Positions 32,429 through 34,996 of a DNA stretch of 34,996 nt are shown here, piece by piece. A program made the position numbers and the translations under genes. This stretch comes from Nevskia soli (GTDB taxonomy: Bacteria > Pseudomonadota > Gammaproteobacteria > Nevskiales > Nevskiaceae). Below the pieces are notes generated by a model. The model saw nothing but the letters and a program-made list of their open reading frames with translations, searched no databases and was not told the DNA's origin. Every line of letters starts with the position of its first letter. Within the stretch, counting starts at the first letter, position 1. The DNA lies in assembly GCA_026224805.1 (NCBI GenBank), contig JAMFRN010000257.1, positions 1 through 34,996 of the forward strand. Direction: 5' to 3'.

Positions 32429-33136
32429 TCATATCTTGTGCGGCTCGATCCTGAGCCGCCCTTGTTCGAGATAGGCCATCGCGGCTGCCCCCCGCGGACT
32501 ATCCTTCATTTGTTCCGATACGGCGTAAATACCCGCGATGGCCACCAGTTCGGCCTCCATCTTGCGGCAGAAGATGCGTGCGGTCTCGTCGCCGCGGGCG
32601 CCGGCGATGGCGCGGCCGGCCAACTTGCCGTAGACGTGGACGCAACCGTCGGCGATGACTTCCGCGCCCGGGCTGACGGTGTTGAGCAGCACCAGATCGC
32701 CGTGCTCGGCGTAAATCTGCTGTCCCGAACGCACCGGTTCGGCAATGATCCGCGCCGGCCGGCGCTGGCTGGCGGCAGCCGCGGAGGCCACTTGCGGTGG
32801 CGGAGTCTTGGCCGGTTCGGGCGCGGCGTTGCCGGTCTTGCCGGAATCCTTCGACACCACCGCCAGACCAAGGCCTTTGGCGGAGGCGGCCAGCGGGCCG
32901 TCGGATACCGCCAGTGGCTGCATGCCGACGCCGCGCATGGCTTCCAGCAGGGCCGGCAGATCGGCGTCGAACTCGCTGTCGATGACCACCGCCATGCCCT
33001 TGACCGCCTGGGGCATCTGCTTGGCGAGTTGTTCGAGGTGGGCGCGGATCGCGGCGGTGTCGGCGTCGAGCACCCGCACGCGCGTGATCGACAACATGCG
33101 GCCCTTGATTTCCAGGGCGGTGCGGGAACGGGTCAT
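32429..33136 (-). CDS. minC: Septum site-determining protein MinC
   Basis: A 235-residue FtsZ polymerisation inhibitor. The N-terminal domain (ALEIKGRMLSITRVRVLDAD, about 7-100) is joined by a proline/alanine linker to the C-terminal right-handed beta-helix (SGQQIYAEHGDLVLLNTVSPGAEVIADG, HVYGKLAGRAIAGARGD) that binds MinD and forms the dimer. The last strand ends YLEQGRLRIEPHKI. First gene of the min operon, divergent from the permuted ATP-grasp gene. Confidence 0.95.
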   Translation of the reverse strand: MTRSRTALEIKGRMLSITRVRVLDADTAAIRAHLEQLAKQMPQAVKGMAVVIDSEFDADLPALLEAMRGVGMQPLAVSDGPLAASAKGLGLAVVSKDSGKTGNAAPEPAKTPPPQVASAAAASQRRPARIIAEPVRSGQQIYAEHGDLVLLNTVSPGAEVIADGCVHVYGKLAGRAIAGARGDETARIFCRKMEAELVAIAGIYAVSEQMKDSPRGAAAMAYLEQGRLRIEPHKI

Positions 33137-33303
33137 CAGGTTTGCGGTCTGGGTATGCCGGTGATGGAAGGGTTGCGAGCCGCGTGGCTTGGGTTTTGCT
33201 TAGCGTTCCTGCTAGGTTAGAGAGCAAACCCCGCAAGATCAATGCATCGGCGCGGTTTTGGCGTGCCGTGGTGCAACCGAGCTATAAGGAAATAGACCCA
33301 AAA

Positions 33304-34815
33304 ATGGCTTTCGAGTGGAGCCAGTACCAGTGTGAGAGCGTCTACGACGAGTTGTTCGAGCGGCCGGGTGTGCCACGCCCGGCGGCGCAGCAGTTGCTCA
33401 GCTACCTGAAGGGCATTTCGGCCAAGGATCTGGCCGACCGGCGCCTGGCGGCGGATCTGGCGATCAAGGTGATGGGCATCACCTTCACCGTCTATTCCGA
33501 GGGCAAGACGCTGGACCGCGCCTGGCCGTTCGACATGATCCCGCGCGTCATCGCCCGCAAGGAATGGGAGCGCACCGAGCGCGGCCTGAAGCAGCGCGCC
33601 AACGCGCTCAACCACTTTATCCAGGACATCTACGGCGACCAGAAAATCGTCAAGGACAAGGTGGTTCCGGCCGAAGTGCTGGTCGATTCGGTGAATTTCC
33701 GCCCGCAGTGCGTCGGCGTGCAGCCGAAATACGGGGTGTGGGCGCATATCTGCGGCAGCGACCTGGTGCGCGACCGCGACGGCACCATGTACGTGCTGGA
33801 AGACAACCTGCGGGTGCCCTCCGGCGTCTCCTACATGCTGGAAAACCGCATGGTGATCAAGCGGGTCTGGCCGGAACTGTTCGAGACCAGCAATATCCTG
33901 CCGGTGGACGACTACCCAGCGCAGCTCTACGACACCCTGGCGGCGCTGAGCCCGCGCCCCGGCGACCAGCCGAAGATGGTCTTGCTCACTCCGGGCATCT
34001 ACAACTCGGCCTATTTCGAGCACGCCTACCTGGCGCAGCAGATGGGCATCGAGCTGGTGGAAGGCACCGACCTGTTCGTCGACGACGATGACTGCGTCTA
34101 CATGCGCACCATCTACGGCCCCAAGCGCGTCGACGTGATCTACCGCCGCATCGACGACCTGTTCATCGACCCGGAAGCGTTCCGCCCGGATTCGATCCTC
34201 GGCGTGAAGGGCCTGATGCGCGCCTGGATCCGCGGCAAGGTCGGTCTGGCCAACGCGCCGGGCGCCGGCGTGGCAGACGACAAGGTGATCTACGCCTATG
34301 TGCCGGCGATGATCAAATACTATCTGGACGAGGAGCCGATCCTGCCGAACGTGCCGAGTTTCCTGTGCATGGACGCCAAGCAGCGCAAGTATGTGCTGGC
34401 CAACCTGGACAAGCTGGTGGTGAAGCCGGCCAACGAGTCCGGCGGCTACGGCATGCTGATCGGCCCGCGCGCCTCGAAGGAGGAGCGCGAGAAATTCCGC
34501 GGCCTGATCGAAAGCAATCCGCGCAACTACATGGCCCAGCCGACCCTGTCGCTGTCCACCGCCCCGACCATCACCGACGAGGGCGTCGAGCCGCGCCATC
34601 TGGACCTGCGGCCGTTCATCCTGTCGCGCGGCGAGAGCACCTATGTCACCACTGGCGGCCTGACCCGCGTGGCCCTGGTCAAGGGCTCGCTGGTGGTCAA
34701 CAGCTCGCAGGGCGGCGGCAGCAAGGACACCTGGGTGGTCGATCTGGACGAGGAGGCCGAGCCGCGGCCGTTGCAGAGCCAATCGCAGAGCCAGTCCTCA
34801 GGAGGGGCGCGCTGA
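33304..34815 (+). CDS. Circularly permuted ATP-grasp type 2 protein
   Basis: A 503-residue protein of the permuted ATP-grasp family (COG2308-like). Visible are the N-terminal YDELFERPGVPRP, RALNHFIQDIYG-like NALNHFIQDIYGDQKIVKDK, the central MYVLEDNLRVPSGVSYMLENR, the nucleotide-binding KLVVKPANESGGYGMLIGP, and YMAQPTLSLSTAPT with HLDLRPFILS. Family members are predicted to ligate or transfer amino groups in an uncharacterised peptide or metabolite modification pathway. The ATG at 33304 is preceded by AAGGAA, rather far upstream. The end (QSQSQSQSSGGAR) is low complexity. Its stop shares a base with the next start (TGATG). Confidence 0.93.
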   Translation: MAFEWSQYQCESVYDELFERPGVPRPAAQQLLSYLKGISAKDLADRRLAADLAIKVMGITFTVYSEGKTLDRAWPFDMIPRVIARKEWERTERGLKQRANALNHFIQDIYGDQKIVKDKVVPAEVLVDSVNFRPQCVGVQPKYGVWAHICGSDLVRDRDGTMYVLEDNLRVPSGVSYMLENRMVIKRVWPELFETSNILPVDDYPAQLYDTLAALSPRPGDQPKMVLLTPGIYNSAYFEHAYLAQQMGIELVEGTDLFVDDDDCVYMRTIYGPKRVDVIYRRIDDLFIDPEAFRPDSILGVKGLMRAWIRGKVGLANAPGAGVADDKVIYAYVPAMIKYYLDEEPILPNVPSFLCMDAKQRKYVLANLDKLVVKPANESGGYGMLIGPRASKEEREKFRGLIESNPRNYMAQPTLSLSTAPTITDEGVEPRHLDLRPFILSRGESTYVTTGGLTRVALVKGSLVVNSSQGGGSKDTWVVDLDEEAEPRPLQSQSQSQSSGGAR

Positions 34816-34996
34816 TGCTGTCCCGTGTGGCCGACAATCTGTACTGGTTCGGGCGCTACCTGCAGCGCGCCGAGAACACCGCCCGCCTGATCAACGTCAA
34901 CGCCATCCTGATGCTGGATCTGCCGCGCAGCATGACCCTCGGCTGGGGCCCGCTGATCGAGATCGTCGGCGCCGAGGGCACCTTCCGAGAACACTA
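34815..34996 (+). CDS. Alpha-E domain (DUF403) protein, 5' part only
   Basis: The first 60 codons are present; the window ends within the gene. MLSRVADNLYWFGRYLQRAE followed by NTARLINVNAILMLDLP is the diagnostic start of the alpha-E (DUF403) family, all-helical proteins nearly always encoded directly after the permuted ATP-grasp type 2 gene and often before a transglutaminase-like gene. The ATG at 34815 overlaps the preceding stop as TGATG, indicating coupled translation. Confidence 0.92.
   Translation, partial: MLSRVADNLYWFGRYLQRAENTARLINVNAILMLDLPRSMTLGWGPLIEIVGAEGTFREH

Noticed and set aside
33264-33300. Sigma-54 promoter before the permuted ATP-grasp gene
   Set aside because: A TGGC...TGCA stretch resembles the -24/-12 pattern, but the spacing between GG and GC is 11 rather than 10 and the inner bases do not match. 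Too weak to call.

Overview
The window is a GC-rich, gene-dense chromosomal segment. It most resembles a gammaproteobacterium of the Xanthomonadales/Nevskiales (Solimonadaceae-like) type. The clues are a RpoD C-terminus of gammaproteobacterial type, convergent ppx/ppk1, minCDE, PurT, BipA/TypA, a complete MoxR-Bat cluster, and many GTAG-headed REP-like hairpins of the kind described in Stenotrophomonas. This assignment is inference; no rRNA or tRNA gene is present to test it. Many starts are GTG or TTG. Almost all genes are housekeeping or conserved accessory genes. I see no prophage, IS transposase, CRISPR array or integron. Layout: (1) 1-416 is the 3' end of rpoD, followed by a strong terminator and a GTAG repeat pair. 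(2) 561-811 (-) is an orphan, frameshifted AbrB-type antitoxin. (3) 960-8111 (+) is a seven-gene MoxR/Bat operon (moxR, DUF58, DUF4381, two VWA proteins, a TPR protein, BatD) in which each gene overlaps the next by a few bases. (4) 8445-9127 (-) holds two small periplasmic c-type cytochromes. (5) 9397-13211 is a convergent ppx / ppk1 pair for polyphosphate turnover, separated by GTAG hairpins. (6) 13347-16348 (-) encodes a YfcG-like glutathione transferase, a glycerophosphodiesterase and pyruvate kinase; purT is divergent (+). (7) 17860-18820 (-) encodes a NIPSNAP protein, a small membrane protein and a YbjQ protein, followed by a crotonase (+). (8) 19879-21700 (-) encodes a small anchored protein, an RBBP9-like hydrolase and a damaged DUF4197 gene; typA follows (+). 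(9) 24026-25866 (-) is an operon of two VOC proteins, an 81-residue hydrophobic protein and a YafY-like regulator. (10) 26144-31273 holds an RLAN/RimK-type ATP-grasp ligase, a PhyH-like dioxygenase, a MipA/OmpV porin-like protein (-), a GNAT acetyltransferase and a DedA-rhodanese fusion. (11) 31254-33136 (-) is minC-minD-minE. (12) 33304-34996 (+) is a circularly permuted ATP-grasp protein overlapping an alpha-E (DUF403) gene that runs off the window. The most striking sequence signal is a set of single-base lesions in otherwise intact genes. Two in-frame TAA codons in rpoD and one TAG in moxR all replace a glutamate that follows proline (CCG-GAR read as CCG-TAR, a G-to-T change). There is a one-base loss in the antitoxin and a TAG in the DUF4197 gene. 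Four of the five fall in the first 1.5 kb. Because other genes here end normally in TAA and TAG, I think local consensus error or recent mutation is far likelier than recoding. The second theme is the density of palindromic repeats: four GTAG inverted pairs, three GTCATACCGG-type sites, one repeat with a second palindrome inserted in it, and one 159-bp imperfect palindrome. In two places the GTAG head of a repeat supplies the stop codon of the adjacent gene. The best candidates for under-described biology are the ATP-grasp/PhyH pair, the permuted ATP-grasp/alpha-E pair, and the VOC-VOC-small protein-YafY operon.
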